From NCBI RefSeq assembly GCF_021916785.1, contig NZ_JAKCFC010000005.1:62001-126000 (forward strand): a stretch of 64,000 bases of DNA, written 5' to 3'. This document shows positions 34,526 to 43,310 of this stretch, piece by piece; positions within the stretch are counted from its first letter, which is position 1, and every line of letters begins with the position of its first letter. The notes beneath the pieces were generated by a model, which saw only the letters and a list, made by a program, of their open reading frames with translations, was not told where the DNA came from and did no database searches. This DNA comes from Mycolicibacterium lacusdiani. GTDB lineage: Bacteria; Actinomycetota; Actinomycetes; Mycobacteriales; Mycobacteriaceae. The translations under genes were made by a program, and so were the position numbers.

Positions 34526-37201
34526 ATGGTGCTTCGAGCCGGCGGCCTCCCAGAGCCGATGTCGACGATCGGCGGTGCGGGTGCGTCCGCCGCCGACGTC
34601 GTCGGCGCGTACCAGACCGCCATCGCGCAGCGGGCGCTGTTCGACGTCCGCGACGGTGCGGACTACGACGAGTTCGTCGACGAGACCGGTGGCGTCCGAC
34701 CCGCCTGGCGGGAACTCGCCGAGTGCGTGTCCGACCGCGGCCACGGAGGTCTGGAACGGCTGCGGACCACGGTGCGCGGCCTCGTCGACGACTACGGGAT
34801 CACCTACGTCCAGGCCGACCGATACGGGTCGGTGATCGGCGCCGCGGGCGGCGACGGCGTGGCGGCGACGCCCGGGCCCTGGTACCTCGACGGTCTCCCG
34901 ATGGTCGTGTCGGCGGCGGACTGGGCCGTCCTCGAAGCCGGTCTGGTGCAGCGGTCGAGGCTCCTCGACGCCGTGCTGACCGACCTGTACGGCGACCGCA
35001 AGTCGATCACCAGCGGCGTGCTGCCTGCGCAACTGCTGTTCGCACATCCCGGGTACGTCCGCGCGGCGCGCGGCATCGAGGTGCCAGGACGCCACCAGCT
35101 GTTCCTGCACGGGTGCGACGTCAGCCGCAGCGGATCGGGTGAGTTCGTGGTCAACGCGGACTGGACGCAGGCGCCCTCGGGTGCCGGCTATGCACTGGCA
35201 GACCGACGCGTCGTCGCCAATGCCGTCCCCGACCTCTACGAGAGCATCGGCCCGCGCCCGACGTCACCATGGGCGCAGGCGCTGCGGCTCGCGCTCGTCG
35301 ACGCGGCGCCGGAATCGGCGGCGGAACCGGTCGTCGTGGTGCTGAGCCCAGGCATCTACTCCGAGACCGCGTTCGATCAGGCCTACCTGGCGGGCGTTCT
35401 GGGCTTTCCGCTGGTGGAGAGCGCTGACCTGGTGGTGCGCGACGGCAAGCTGTGGATGCGCTCGCTGGGCACGCTCAAGCGGGTCGACGTCGTGTTGCGC
35501 CGCGTCGACGCCGAGTTCGTCGATCCGTTGGATCTGCGCGCCGATTCACGCCTCGGCGTCGTCGGTCTCGTCGAGGTGCTCCGCCGCGGCGCGGTGACGG
35601 TCGTCAACACACTGGGCAGCGGCATCTTGGAAAGCGCAGGAGTGCAACGCTTCCTGCCCGAACTCGGGCAACTGCTCCTTGGTGAGACCCCCGCACTGCG
35701 GTCGGCACAGGCGTACTGGGGTGGCATCGACGTCGAACGCTCGTATCTGCTCTCGCATCTGGGTTCTTTGATGATCAGACCCGTCGACGGGACCGCGCCG
35801 ATCGTCGGACCCGAGCTGTCCAAAGCCGAACTCGACCGCCTCGGCGCGCGAATCTCGGCCACGCCGTGGCAGTGGGTGGGGCAGGAACTACCCGAATTCG
35901 CCACGGCCCCCACCGATCAGCGACGCGGCGGACTGTCCGCGGGCAAGGTGGGGATGCGGCTGTTCTCCGTCGCGCAACGCAGCGGTTATGCGCCGATGGT
36001 CGGCGGTCTCGGCTACCTCGTGGCGCCTGGCAGCGCCGCCCACCGATTGAATACCGTTGCGGCCAAGGATGTCTGGGTTCGCACCCCGACCCGGGGCACC
36101 GCCGAGCGGACGCCGTCACCGGTCGTCGACCTGCCCGTCCTGACGCCGAGCGCCACCCGCGCGGTCAGCTCACCGCGCATGCTGGCGGACCTGTTCTGGC
36201 TCGGCCGGTATGCCGAACGCGCCGAGAGCATGGCGCGCCTGCTCACCGTCACCCGCGAGCGCTATCACGAATTCCGCTACCGCCGCGAGATGGCGGGCAG
36301 TGAATGCGTTCCGGTGCTGCTGACCTCGCTCGGCGACATCACTGGGACCGATACCGGCGCCGACGGCGACCACGCCGAGATGGTCGCCACGACACCGACC
36401 ACGCTGTGGTCGCTGACCGCGGACCGGCATCGCCCCGGGTCGCTCGCGCAGTCGATCGACCGTCTCGCCCAGGCGTCCCGGGCGGTGCGCGACCAGTTGT
36501 CCAACGACACGTGGATGGTGCTCGCCGCCGTGGAACGTGCCGTGCTGCAACCGACGGCGCTGCCACCCGACTCCCAGACCGAGGGCGAGACGTACCTCGC
36601 GACGGCACACAGCCAGACGCTGGTGGGCATGCTCGCGCTGTCGGGCGTGGCGGCCGAGTCGATGATTCAGGACGTCGGCTGGACCGTGATGGACATCGGC
36701 AAGCGCATCGAACGGGGATCCTGGCTGACGGCGTTGCTCGGTGCGACGCTCACCACGGTGCGCGGGCCGGGCGCGGAGCAGACGATCACCGAGTCGACGC
36801 TGGTGGCTTGCGAGTCGTCGGTCAGTTACCGGCGGCGGACGCTCGGGAAGGTCAGCGTGGCCGCAGTGGCGGACCTGCTGCTGTTCGACGACGGGAATCC
36901 CCGGTCGCTGGTCTACCAGTTGGAGCGAATCCGGGCCGATCTCAAGGCACTTCCGTCCTCGTCGGGGTCGACGCGTCCGGAACGGTCCATCGATGACGTC
37001 ATCGCCCGGCTGCGCCGAACGGACCCCGCCGACCTGGAGAACGTCACACCCGACGGTCGGCGCGCCGACTTCGCCGAACTGCTCGACGCCCTGCACTCCG
37101 ACCTGCGCGACCTGTCGCGCGTCATCACCGCGACGCACCTGTCGGTGCCGGGGGAGATGCAACCGCTGTGGGGACCCGCCGAGCGCCGGGTGATGCCATG
37201 A
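34526..37201 (+). CDS. Circularly permuted ATP-grasp fused to alpha-E domain
   Basis: The 891-residue protein fuses a circularly permuted ATP-grasp ligase (about residues 70-480; LLFAHPGYVRAARGIEVPG, LSPGIYSETAFDQAYLA, VVNTLGSGILESAG) to an alpha-helical alpha-E domain (about 550-880; MLADLFWLGRYAERAESMARLL, QDVGWTVMDIGKRIERG). Such ligases are predicted to join amino acids or peptides using ATP. It resembles Rv2567 as I recall. TACGGT at 34511 would start transcription at 34523; I use the ATG at 34526. Its stop overlaps the transglutaminase start (ATGA). Confidence 0.86.
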   Translation: MVLRAGGLPEPMSTIGGAGASAADVVGAYQTAIAQRALFDVRDGADYDEFVDETGGVRPAWRELAECVSDRGHGGLERLRTTVRGLVDDYGITYVQADRYGSVIGAAGGDGVAATPGPWYLDGLPMVVSAADWAVLEAGLVQRSRLLDAVLTDLYGDRKSITSGVLPAQLLFAHPGYVRAARGIEVPGRHQLFLHGCDVSRSGSGEFVVNADWTQAPSGAGYALADRRVVANAVPDLYESIGPRPTSPWAQALRLALVDAAPESAAEPVVVVLSPGIYSETAFDQAYLAGVLGFPLVESADLVVRDGKLWMRSLGTLKRVDVVLRRVDAEFVDPLDLRADSRLGVVGLVEVLRRGAVTVVNTLGSGILESAGVQRFLPELGQLLLGETPALRSAQAYWGGIDVERSYLLSHLGSLMIRPVDGTAPIVGPELSKAELDRLGARISATPWQWVGQELPEFATAPTDQRRGGLSAGKVGMRLFSVAQRSGYAPMVGGLGYLVAPGSAAHRLNTVAAKDVWVRTPTRGTAERTPSPVVDLPVLTPSATRAVSSPRMLADLFWLGRYAERAESMARLLTVTRERYHEFRYRREMAGSECVPVLLTSLGDITGTDTGADGDHAEMVATTPTTLWSLTADRHRPGSLAQSIDRLAQASRAVRDQLSNDTWMVLAAVERAVLQPTALPPDSQTEGETYLATAHSQTLVGMLALSGVAAESMIQDVGWTVMDIGKRIERGSWLTALLGATLTTVRGPGAEQTITESTLVACESSVSYRRRTLGKVSVAAVADLLLFDDGNPRSLVYQLERIRADLKALPSSSGSTRPERSIDDVIARLRRTDPADLENVTPDGRRADFAELLDALHSDLRDLSRVITATHLSVPGEMQPLWGPAERRVMP

Positions 37202-38121
37202 CCCCCCGCGAACCGGCATCGCCGGGCGGGAGGCTCTACGAGATCACCCACCGGACCACCTACCGCTACTCCGACGACGTGACGAGTTCCTACGGCCGAG
37301 GCTTCCTCACGCCGAGGAATTCCGACACGCAGCGCTGCCTCTCGCACGAGTTGGTCGTCGATCCCGAGGCCGCCGACCGTTCGACGAGCCGCGACGGCTA
37401 CGGCAACGTCAGCTCGTACTTCCACGTCACCGAGCGGCACCGCACGCTGTCGGTGACCAGCCACTCCGTGGTGGCGGTCGACCCGCCACCGGCGGAGTCC
37501 TACGGGGCCGGCTCGGCACTGGCGCCGTGGGAGATCGCCCGGCCCGTCGGGGCGGACGGCGCGCTGGCCACCGAGTTCACCCTCGATCTGCGGCCTCCGG
37601 AGGTCACCGAGGCACTACGTGCCTACGCGGCACCGACTTTCGTGGCCGGGCGGCCACTGATCGACGTGCTGACCGAACTGAACGCCCGAATCAACGCCGA
37701 CTTCACCTACCGGTCCGGATCCACCACGGTGTCGACCCAGGTGGCGGAGGTTTTGGTGGCCAGGGAAGGGGTATGTCAGGACTTCGCTCGGCTGGCGATC
37801 GCCTGCCTGAGAGCCAACGGTCTCGCCGCCAGCTACGTATCTGGATACCTGGCAACCGATCCGCCTCCTGGAAGGGAACGCATGGTGGGTGTCGATGCGA
37901 CACACGCGTGGGCCGCGGTGTGGACGCCGCAGAACCAGTGGCTGGGGCTGGATCCCACCAACGACACGATGGTCGACGAACGGTACGTGGTCGTGGGCTT
38001 CGGTCGCGACTACGCCGACGTGCCACCGCTGCGCGGGATCATCTACACCGACTCCGAGAGCAGCGTGATCGACGTCTCGGTCGACGTGGCGCCGCTGCAG
38101 GGTGGCCTGCTCCGTGCGTGA
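37198..38121 (+). CDS. Transglutaminase-like cysteine protease/amidase
   Basis: The 307-residue protein has an N-terminal beta domain (ITHRTTYRYSDDVTSSYGRGFLTPR) and a transglutaminase-like core with the triad Cys193 in EGVCQDFARL, His236 in DATHAWAAVW and Asp252 in LDPTND. Bacterial members usually cleave or form isopeptide or amide bonds rather than act as true transglutaminases. It is coupled to the ATP-grasp gene by a 4-base overlap and to the next gene by 8 bases. It is similar to Rv2569c as I recall. Confidence 0.88.
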   Translation: MTPREPASPGGRLYEITHRTTYRYSDDVTSSYGRGFLTPRNSDTQRCLSHELVVDPEAADRSTSRDGYGNVSSYFHVTERHRTLSVTSHSVVAVDPPPAESYGAGSALAPWEIARPVGADGALATEFTLDLRPPEVTEALRAYAAPTFVAGRPLIDVLTELNARINADFTYRSGSTTVSTQVAEVLVAREGVCQDFARLAIACLRANGLAASYVSGYLATDPPPGRERMVGVDATHAWAAVWTPQNQWLGLDPTNDTMVDERYVVVGFGRDYADVPPLRGIIYTDSESSVIDVSVDVAPLQGGLLRA

Positions 38122-39172
38122 CTTCATCTGTCCCAACTGCGGTCAGCGGCTGGCGTTCGAGAACTCGGTGTGCCTGTCCTGCAAGAGCAAGCTCGGCTTC
38201 TCACTCGACGACATGGCCTTCCTGGTCATCGCCGAGGGGTCCGAGAGCGAACACGGCGGTGCCGTGGACGCCAGCGAATACCAGCTGTGCGCGAATCTCC
38301 ATCTGGCCAAGTGCAACTGGCTGGTCGAGGTGGCGCCCGTGCGCAAGCTGTGCACGTCGTGTGCGCTGACCAGGACGCGTCCCCGGGACGGGGACAAGGT
38401 GGCGCTGGCCTCCTTCGCCGCAGCGGAGAAGGCCAAGCGCCGGTTGATCGTCGAGCTGGTGGACCTGAAGCTGCCCATCGTCGGCCGCGACGACGATCCC
38501 CACTTCGGCCTGGCCTTCGACCTGCTGTCCAGCGCCGACGAGAAGGTGTTCACCGGTCATGCGAACGGCGTCATCACCCTCGATCTGGCCGAGGGCGACG
38601 ACGTGCACCGCCAGCAACTCCGCATCGCGATGGACGAGCCGTATCGCACACTGCTCGGCCACTTCCGGCACGAGATCGGGCATTACTACTATTACCGGCT
38701 CGTCGGTACAGCCCCCGAGTACCAGCAACGGGCACGGGAGCTGTTCGGCGACGCCGACGCCGACTATCAGGCCGCGCTCGACCGGCACTACAGCCAGGGC
38801 GCGCCCGCGGGGTGGAACAAGGACTTCGTCTCGTCCTACGCCACCATGCACCCCGCCGAGGACTGGGCCGAGACGTTCGCTCACTACCTCCACATCCGCG
38901 ACACCCTCGACACCGCAGCGGCGTTCAGCTTCGCACCCGCGGCTGCCACCTTCGACCGGCGCAACCTCGGGCCCAGCGGCTTCGACGCCATCATCGAGAT
39001 GTGGCTCCCGCTGTCCTGGGCGCTCAACATGGTGAACCGCTCGATGGGACACGACGACCTGTATCCGTTCGTCCTACCGCCTGCGGTGCTGGAGAAGATG
39101 CGCTTCATCCACACCGTGATCGACGAAGTGACCTCGGACCCCGCCAAGCTGGCCGCAGCGGCGGGCGGCTAG
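38114..39172 (+). CDS. Zinc-ribbon metallopeptidase (Peptidase_Mx type)
   Basis: The 352-residue protein starts with a zinc ribbon (Cys6, Cys9, Cys20, Cys23), followed by a second Cys set (59, 67, 80, 83), then the active-site motif HEIGH (186-190) in FRHEIGHYYYYRL. A downstream HPAEDWAETFAHYLH probably supplies the third ligand. It is most likely a cytosolic zinc peptidase since no signal is seen. It is the third gene of the ATP-grasp/transglutaminase cluster, starting at GTG 38114 inside the previous gene's end. Similar to Rv2568c as I recall. Confidence 0.84.
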   Translation: MRDFICPNCGQRLAFENSVCLSCKSKLGFSLDDMAFLVIAEGSESEHGGAVDASEYQLCANLHLAKCNWLVEVAPVRKLCTSCALTRTRPRDGDKVALASFAAAEKAKRRLIVELVDLKLPIVGRDDDPHFGLAFDLLSSADEKVFTGHANGVITLDLAEGDDVHRQQLRIAMDEPYRTLLGHFRHEIGHYYYYRLVGTAPEYQQRARELFGDADADYQAALDRHYSQGAPAGWNKDFVSSYATMHPAEDWAETFAHYLHIRDTLDTAAAFSFAPAAATFDRRNLGPSGFDAIIEMWLPLSWALNMVNRSMGHDDLYPFVLPPAVLEKMRFIHTVIDEVTSDPAKLAAAAGG

Positions 39173-39248
39173 CGGTCGGGCATCCGGGCGGCTAGCGCGC
39201 GGCGTGTCCTTTGACCTTCGACAGTCCCGTGCAGCAGCATTCGGCATC

Positions 39249-39566
39249 ATGAGTTCCACCCGTGGCGCCCGCATCGGCGTCAGCCTCGTCCTCGGCGCAG
39301 CCGCTCTCACGCTCGCCGCGTGCGGTGAGTCCACCATCGAGTCCGGGCCGACCGCGCAGTTCGTCTCGGACCTCGTCTCCGAGCAGACGCAGTTCACGCC
39401 CGAGGACGTGACGTGTCCCGACGGCATCGAGGCGCAGGTCGGCGTCGAGTTCGAGTGCGCATTCACGGGCCCCGAGGGCACCCGCTATCTCGCACACCTG
39501 AAGGTCGTCGAGGTGAACGGCAAGGACGCGACATTCGATCTCCAGGAACTCGAGCCGACCGGCTGA
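39249..39566 (+). CDS. DUF4333 small lipoprotein
   Basis: The 105-residue product has a signal peptide ending in the lipobox TLAAC near residue 25 and a mature domain of about 80 residues with two cysteines (DVTCPDGIEAQVG and FECAFTG), the DUF4333 pattern often found in mycobacterial exported proteins. The start at ATG 39249 gives a normal lipoprotein signal; the frame is open to 39204. Function unknown. Confidence 0.82.
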   Translation: MSSTRGARIGVSLVLGAAALTLAACGESTIESGPTAQFVSDLVSEQTQFTPEDVTCPDGIEAQVGVEFECAFTGPEGTRYLAHLKVVEVNGKDATFDLQELEPTG

Positions 39567-39577
39567 AGACGCCGTCA

Positions 39578-39605
39578 CGCCACGGTCGAGTCACGGTGCG
39601 TGGCG
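39578..39605 (+). terminator. Possible terminator hairpin after the DUF4333 gene
   Basis: CGCCACG (39578-39584) pairs with CGTGGCG (39599-39605) around a 14-base loop. It lies 12 bases after the lipoprotein stop codon. There is no T tract. Confidence 0.35.
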
Positions 39606-39632
39606 GTGCCGCAATCGGCGGGCATACCTTCC

Positions 39633-39638
39633 TAGGAT
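39633..39638 (+). promoter_or_regulatory. -10 box (TAGGAT) of the DUF3097 gene
   Basis: TAGGAT lies 7 bases before the GTG at 39646, predicting a leaderless transcript that may continue into rarA. Confidence 0.5.
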
Positions 39639-39645
39639 CGCTCGG

Positions 39646-40491
39646 GTGAACGATCGATACGGCTCCGACGTGCTCGCCAGCGACCCACATTCGCGCAGGC
39701 GGCCGAAGTCCACCGAACGCGTGGCCGAGATCGGCCTGGTGGTCGAGGACGCACAGAGCGGCTACGTCGGCGCGATCGTCGGCGTCGAGTACGGCGCGAT
39801 CAAACTCGAGGACCGGCACGGCAGGCGCAAGTCCTTCCCGCTCGGCCCGGGATATCTGCTCGAGGGCAAGCCGGTGATCCTCAACCCGCCGCCGCGACGG
39901 CCCGCACCCAAGGCGCCGACGCGCACGGCGTCGGGCTCGGTGGCGGTCGCGAACGTGCGCGCCCGCACCGCGCTCGCCAGCCGGATCTACGTCGAAGGGC
40001 GTCACGACGCCGAACTCGTCGAACAGGTGTGGGGCGACGACCTGCGCATCGAGGGCGTGGTCGTCGAATACCTCGGTGGCGTCGACGATCTGGCGGCGAT
40101 CGTCGCGGAGTTCCGCCCCGGGCCGGGCCGGCGACTCGGCGTGCTCGTCGATCACCTGGTGCGGGGATCGAAGGAGGCCCGCATCGCAGCCGACGTGGCG
40201 CGTGGACCCGGGGGAGCGCACACCCTCGTGGTCGGGCACCCGTTCATCGACATCTGGCAGGCCGTCAAACCCGCCCGGATCGGGAAGACCGCGTGGCCGG
40301 TGATCCCGCGCGGCACCGAGTGGAAGCACGGGGTCTGCGACGCGTTCGGCTGGCCGCACCGGGATCAGGCCGACATCGCCAGGGCCTGGCAACGCGTCCG
40401 CGGGAGCGTGCACGACTGGACCGATCTGGAACCAGAGCTGATCGGCCGCGTCGAGGAACTGATCGACTTCGTCACGCAGCCCGCCGACTGA
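39646..40491 (+). CDS. DUF3097 family protein
   Basis: The 281-residue protein matches the actinobacterial DUF3097 family. The segment RIYVEGRHDAELVEQVWGDDL followed by GVVVEYLGGVDDL and GVLVDHLVRGSKEA looks like a Toprim fold with its conserved Glu and Asp positions; this comparison is mine and needs a profile search. An N-terminal small beta domain (GLVVEDAQSGYVGAIVGVEYG) precedes it. It sits 21 bases before rarA, hinting at a role with nucleic acids. Confidence 0.78.
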   Translation: MNDRYGSDVLASDPHSRRRPKSTERVAEIGLVVEDAQSGYVGAIVGVEYGAIKLEDRHGRRKSFPLGPGYLLEGKPVILNPPPRRPAPKAPTRTASGSVAVANVRARTALASRIYVEGRHDAELVEQVWGDDLRIEGVVVEYLGGVDDLAAIVAEFRPGPGRRLGVLVDHLVRGSKEARIAADVARGPGGAHTLVVGHPFIDIWQAVKPARIGKTAWPVIPRGTEWKHGVCDAFGWPHRDQADIARAWQRVRGSVHDWTDLEPELIGRVEELIDFVTQPAD

Positions 40492-40512
40492 CCGGCGTGG
40501 TAAGCAGAAGTC

Positions 40513-41871
40513 GTGTCCGACGACGCCGACTCCTCGGCTCCGATGTCTGACGGACTGTTCGACGACCCGGTCCCCGAACGCAGTTCGGGCATCACCGCGA
40601 CGTCGCCGCTCGCGGTGCGCATGCGGCCCGCCCACCTCGACGAGGTGGTGGGCCAGGACCATCTGCTCCGGCAGGGCTCACCGCTGCGGCGTCTCGTCGA
40701 GGGGTCGGGCGCCGCGTCGGTCATCCTCTACGGTCCGCCTGGCACGGGGAAGACCACGCTGGCGTCCCTGATCTCGGGTGCGACGGGACGGCGGTTCGAG
40801 GCACTGTCCGCGCTGACCGCGGGCGTCAAGGAGGTCCGGGCGGTCGTCGAGCAGGCCAGGGTGGCGCTGCTGCGTGGCCAGCAGACCGTGCTGTTCATCG
40901 ACGAGGTGCACCGCTTCTCGAAGACCCAGCAGGACGCCCTGCTCGCAGCGGTCGAGAACCGCATCGTGCTGCTCGTCGCCGCCACGACCGAGAACCCGTC
41001 GTTCGCGGTCGTGGCGCCCCTGCTGTCGCGATCGCTGATCCTGCAGCTCCAACCGCTCGGCGCCGACGCCATCCGGGTTGTGGTGGAACGAGCGATCACC
41101 GATCCACGGGGCCTGGCGGGCGCCATCGAGGTCGACGCCGACGCGGTGGACCTGCTGGTGTCCCTGGCCGCAGGGGATGCCCGGCGCGCCCTGACCGCCC
41201 TCGAGGTGGCCGCGGAGGCGGGCGACCACCTGACGGTCGAGACCATCGAGCAGTCACTCGACAAGGCCGCCGTGCGCTACGACCGCGACGGCGACCAGCA
41301 CTACGACGTCATCAGCGCCTTCATCAAGTCCGTGCGCGGCTCCGACGTCGACGCCGCGCTGCACTACCTCGCCAGGATGATGACCGCGGGGGAGGACCCG
41401 CGATTCATCGCGCGCCGACTGATGATCCTGGCCAGTGAGGACATCGGCATGGCCGATCCGACGGCATTGCCCACCGCGGTGGCCGCGGCGCAGACCGTGC
41501 AGCTGATCGGCATGCCGGAGGCGCAGCTGACGCTGGCGCACGCCACCGTGCACCTGGCCACCGCGCCGAAGTCGAATGCCGTCACCACCGCGCTGGCTGC
41601 GGCGATGGGGGACATCAAGGCGGGCAAGGCCGGTCTGGTTCCGCCGCATCTGCGCGACGGGCACTACTCGGGTGCCGCGGCGCTGGGCAACGCGCAGGGC
41701 TACGCCTACCCGCACGACGACCCGGGAGGCGTGGTGCCGCAGCAGTATCCGCCCGCCGAACTCGTCGGCGTCGACTACTACCGGCCGACCTCGCACGGGG
41801 CCGAACGCGAGATCAGCGGCCGGCTCGAGAAGCTCAGAGCGATCATCCGCAGGAAGCGAGGCGACCGATGA
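40513..41871 (+). CDS. rarA: Replication-associated recombination protein A (RarA/MgsA AAA+ ATPase)
   Basis: The 452-residue AAA+ ATPase has Walker [10 protein letters not shown] (74-82), Walker [10 protein letters not shown], sensor region ATTENPSF and the family C-terminal parts [12 protein letters not shown] and [12 protein letters not shown]. RarA acts at stalled replication forks, related to clamp-loader subunits. It begins with GTG at 40513, and its stop overlaps the next ATG by 4 bases. Counterpart of Rv2559c as I recall. Confidence 0.94.
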   Translation: MSDDADSSAPMSDGLFDDPVPERSSGITATSPLAVRMRPAHLDEVVGQDHLLRQGSPLRRLVEGSGAASVILYGPPGTGKTTLASLISGATGRRFEALSALTAGVKEVRAVVEQARVALLRGQQTVLFIDEVHRFSKTQQDALLAAVENRIVLLVAATTENPSFAVVAPLLSRSLILQLQPLGADAIRVVVERAITDPRGLAGAIEVDADAVDLLVSLAAGDARRALTALEVAAEAGDHLTVETIEQSLDKAAVRYDRDGDQHYDVISAFIKSVRGSDVDAALHYLARMMTAGEDPRFIARRLMILASEDIGMADPTALPTAVAAAQTVQLIGMPEAQLTLAHATVHLATAPKSNAVTTALAAAMGDIKAGKAGLVPPHLRDGHYSGAAALGNAQGYAYPHDDPGGVVPQQYPPAELVGVDYYRPTSHGAEREISGRLEKLRAIIRRKRGDR

Positions 41872-42203
41872 AGGTCTTCGGTGACGACGAGATGGCGGCC
41901 ATGCTGGCGACGGCGAAGACCTACACCCTGATGGTGCTGCGGACCGGGCCGAACTTCGGCGGGCCCGACACCGAGTCGGTGATCTGGGAGCACGGCCGCC
42001 GCAACTTCGGGCTGCGCGACGACGGTCGGCTGGCCCTCGTGCTGCCGGTCACCGACGACTCGGGCACCTGTGGCGTCGGGGTGTTCTCGGCCACGGTCGA
42101 GGAAACCAGGGAGATCATGGACGGCGATCCCGGCGTCCAGTCCGGTGTGTTCGTCTACGACGTGCATCCGTGCATGGGGTTCCCGGGCGACGCATTGCGC
42201 TGA
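41868..42203 (+). CDS. YciI-like small protein
   Basis: The 111-residue protein resembles YCII-domain proteins: a first strand [13 protein letters not shown], a central [14 protein letters not shown], and the terminal motif [22 protein letters not shown] where the DP pair is conserved in the family. YciI-like proteins are ferredoxin-fold dimers of mostly unknown role. It is translationally coupled to rarA by an ATGA overlap. Confidence 0.65.
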   Translation: MKVFGDDEMAAMLATAKTYTLMVLRTGPNFGGPDTESVIWEHGRRNFGLRDDGRLALVLPVTDDSGTCGVGVFSATVEETREIMDGDPGVQSGVFVYDVHPCMGFPGDALR

Positions 42204-42237
42204 GCCCACCCCACCTCCGTAACCGTCTGAAGAACTC

Positions 42238-42287
42238 TTGACACCGCCGAATACCACTCCTACCATTGTAGTCAATCAATTGGTTGA
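42238..42287 (+). promoter_or_regulatory. ArsR-controlled promoter with overlapping operator
   Basis: TTGACA (42238-42243), a 17-base spacer and TACCAT (42261-42266) form a near-consensus promoter. Transcription start (about 42273) lies inside the near-perfect palindrome TCAATCAATTGGTTGA (42272-42287), a good ArsR operator. Confidence 0.75.
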
Positions 42288-42306
42288 TCAAAGAGAAGGT
42301 TGACGA

Positions 42307-42687
42307 TTGAGGGGTGATGGCGATGCGGACCGACTCGACCGGGCCTTCCTGGCCCTGGCCGATCCGGTTCGCCGGGCGATCGTGGCGCGCTTGTCTCGGG
42401 GTCCGGCGACGGTCAACGAGTTGGCCGAGCCGTTCGACATCACCAAGCAGGCGGTGTCCAAGCACATTCAGGTGCTCGAGCAGGCCGGCCTGGTCACCCG
42501 GAGCCGGGAGGCCCAGCGCAGGCCCGTTCATCTCGACGCAGCGGCACTCGAAGCGCTGACGTCGTGGATCGACCGGTATCGGCTGGACGCCGAACGCAAC
42601 TACCGCCGGCTGGACGGGCTGCTGGCGGCGATGACGGAGAACGCGACGACCGAGAACACCAGAGAGAACGAGGAGAGGGACCGATGA
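42307..42687 (+). CDS. ArsR family transcriptional regulator
   Basis: The 126-residue winged-helix protein (FLALADPVRRAIVARLSRG, then VNELAEPFDITKQAVSKHIQVLEQAGLVTRSR) belongs to the ArsR subgroup that pairs with SRPBCC genes and lacks metal-binding Cys residues. No ATG or GTG is in frame near the start, so the TTG at 42307 is used, with GAGAAGG upstream. It overlaps the SRPBCC gene by ATGA and likely represses both through the palindrome at 42272. Confidence 0.87.
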   Translation: MRGDGDADRLDRAFLALADPVRRAIVARLSRGPATVNELAEPFDITKQAVSKHIQVLEQAGLVTRSREAQRRPVHLDAAALEALTSWIDRYRLDAERNYRRLDGLLAAMTENATTENTRENEERDR

Positions 42688-43154
42688 CCAACGCACTCGA
42701 CCTGATGGCGCCGGTGGACACGCTGGCGATGGACTTCACCCGCGAGTTCGCGGCGAGCAGTCAGGCGCTGTTCCGCGCGCACGCCGAACCGGATCTGGTG
42801 GCGCAGTGGCTCGGCCCGGGCGACCTCAGGATGACGATCGTCCGGTGGGACTTCCACACCGGCGGCGGATACCGCTACGTCCACGCCGACGCCGACGGCG
42901 AGTACGCGTTCAACGGCGTCTTCCACACCGTCCGGGAGAACGAACTCATCATTCAGACATTCGAATTCGAGGGCGCACCGGACATGGTCAACATCGAATT
43001 CCTGCGGTTCGAGGACCTGGGTGCCGATCGCAGCCGGCTCCGCGGCCGATCGATCTGCCCGAGCCTCGAAGCTCGCGACGGTCTGCTGTCGTCGGGCATG
43101 GAGGCCGGCATGGTCGAGGCGTACGACAAGCTGGATGCCCTGCTCACGGCGTGA
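42684..43154 (+). CDS. SRPBCC/AHSA1 family protein
   Basis: The 156-residue protein has the AHSA1-type SRPBCC pattern: TREFAASSQALFRAHAEPDLVAQWLGP, a central TGGGYRYVHADADGEYAFNG and a C-terminal helix GMEAGMVEAYDKLDALL. Such proteins bind small hydrophobic ligands; many are partners of ArsR-type repressors. It is coupled to the ArsR gene by a 4-base overlap. The ligand is unknown. Confidence 0.87.
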   Translation: MTNALDLMAPVDTLAMDFTREFAASSQALFRAHAEPDLVAQWLGPGDLRMTIVRWDFHTGGGYRYVHADADGEYAFNGVFHTVRENELIIQTFEFEGAPDMVNIEFLRFEDLGADRSRLRGRSICPSLEARDGLLSSGMEAGMVEAYDKLDALLTA

Positions 43155-43170
43155 CATTGGAGCCAAATGG

Positions 43171-43252
43171 GCGTTGCCGCCGGGTGATCGGCTTCCGCGA
43201 CGGGTCGTGAACGGGAGCACGACGTCAGCGGAGCCGAATCCGGCGGCAACGC
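43171..43252. repeat. 82-bp imperfect inverted repeat in a convergent gap
   Basis: The outer arms GCGTTGCCGCCGG (43171-43183) and CCGGCGGCAACGC (43240-43252) pair perfectly over 13 bp. Pairing continues imperfectly inward (ATCGGCTTCCGC against GCGGAGCCGAAT) to a core GTCGTG/CACGAC. It may be a terminator or a copy of a small palindromic element. Confidence 0.6.
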
Positions 43253-43259
43253 AGGGGCA

Positions 43260-43292
43260 CAGCGGGCAGGGGATCGAGGGGATCGCCCGCTG
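43260..43292. terminator. Second hairpin in the same convergent gap
   Basis: CAGCGGGC (43260-43267) and GCCCGCTG (43285-43292) form a perfect 8-bp stem. With the larger inverted repeat just before it, it probably ends transcription between the SRPBCC gene and the convergent GlsB-like gene. Confidence 0.5.
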
Positions 43293-43310
43293 CACTGAGG
43301 TTCTCCGGTT

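Noticed and set aside
39162-39197. Direct 13-bp repeat CGGGCGGCTAGCG at the end of the metallopeptidase gene
   Set aside because: It is a short duplication of the stop-codon region with no structure or reading frame; probably replication slippage.
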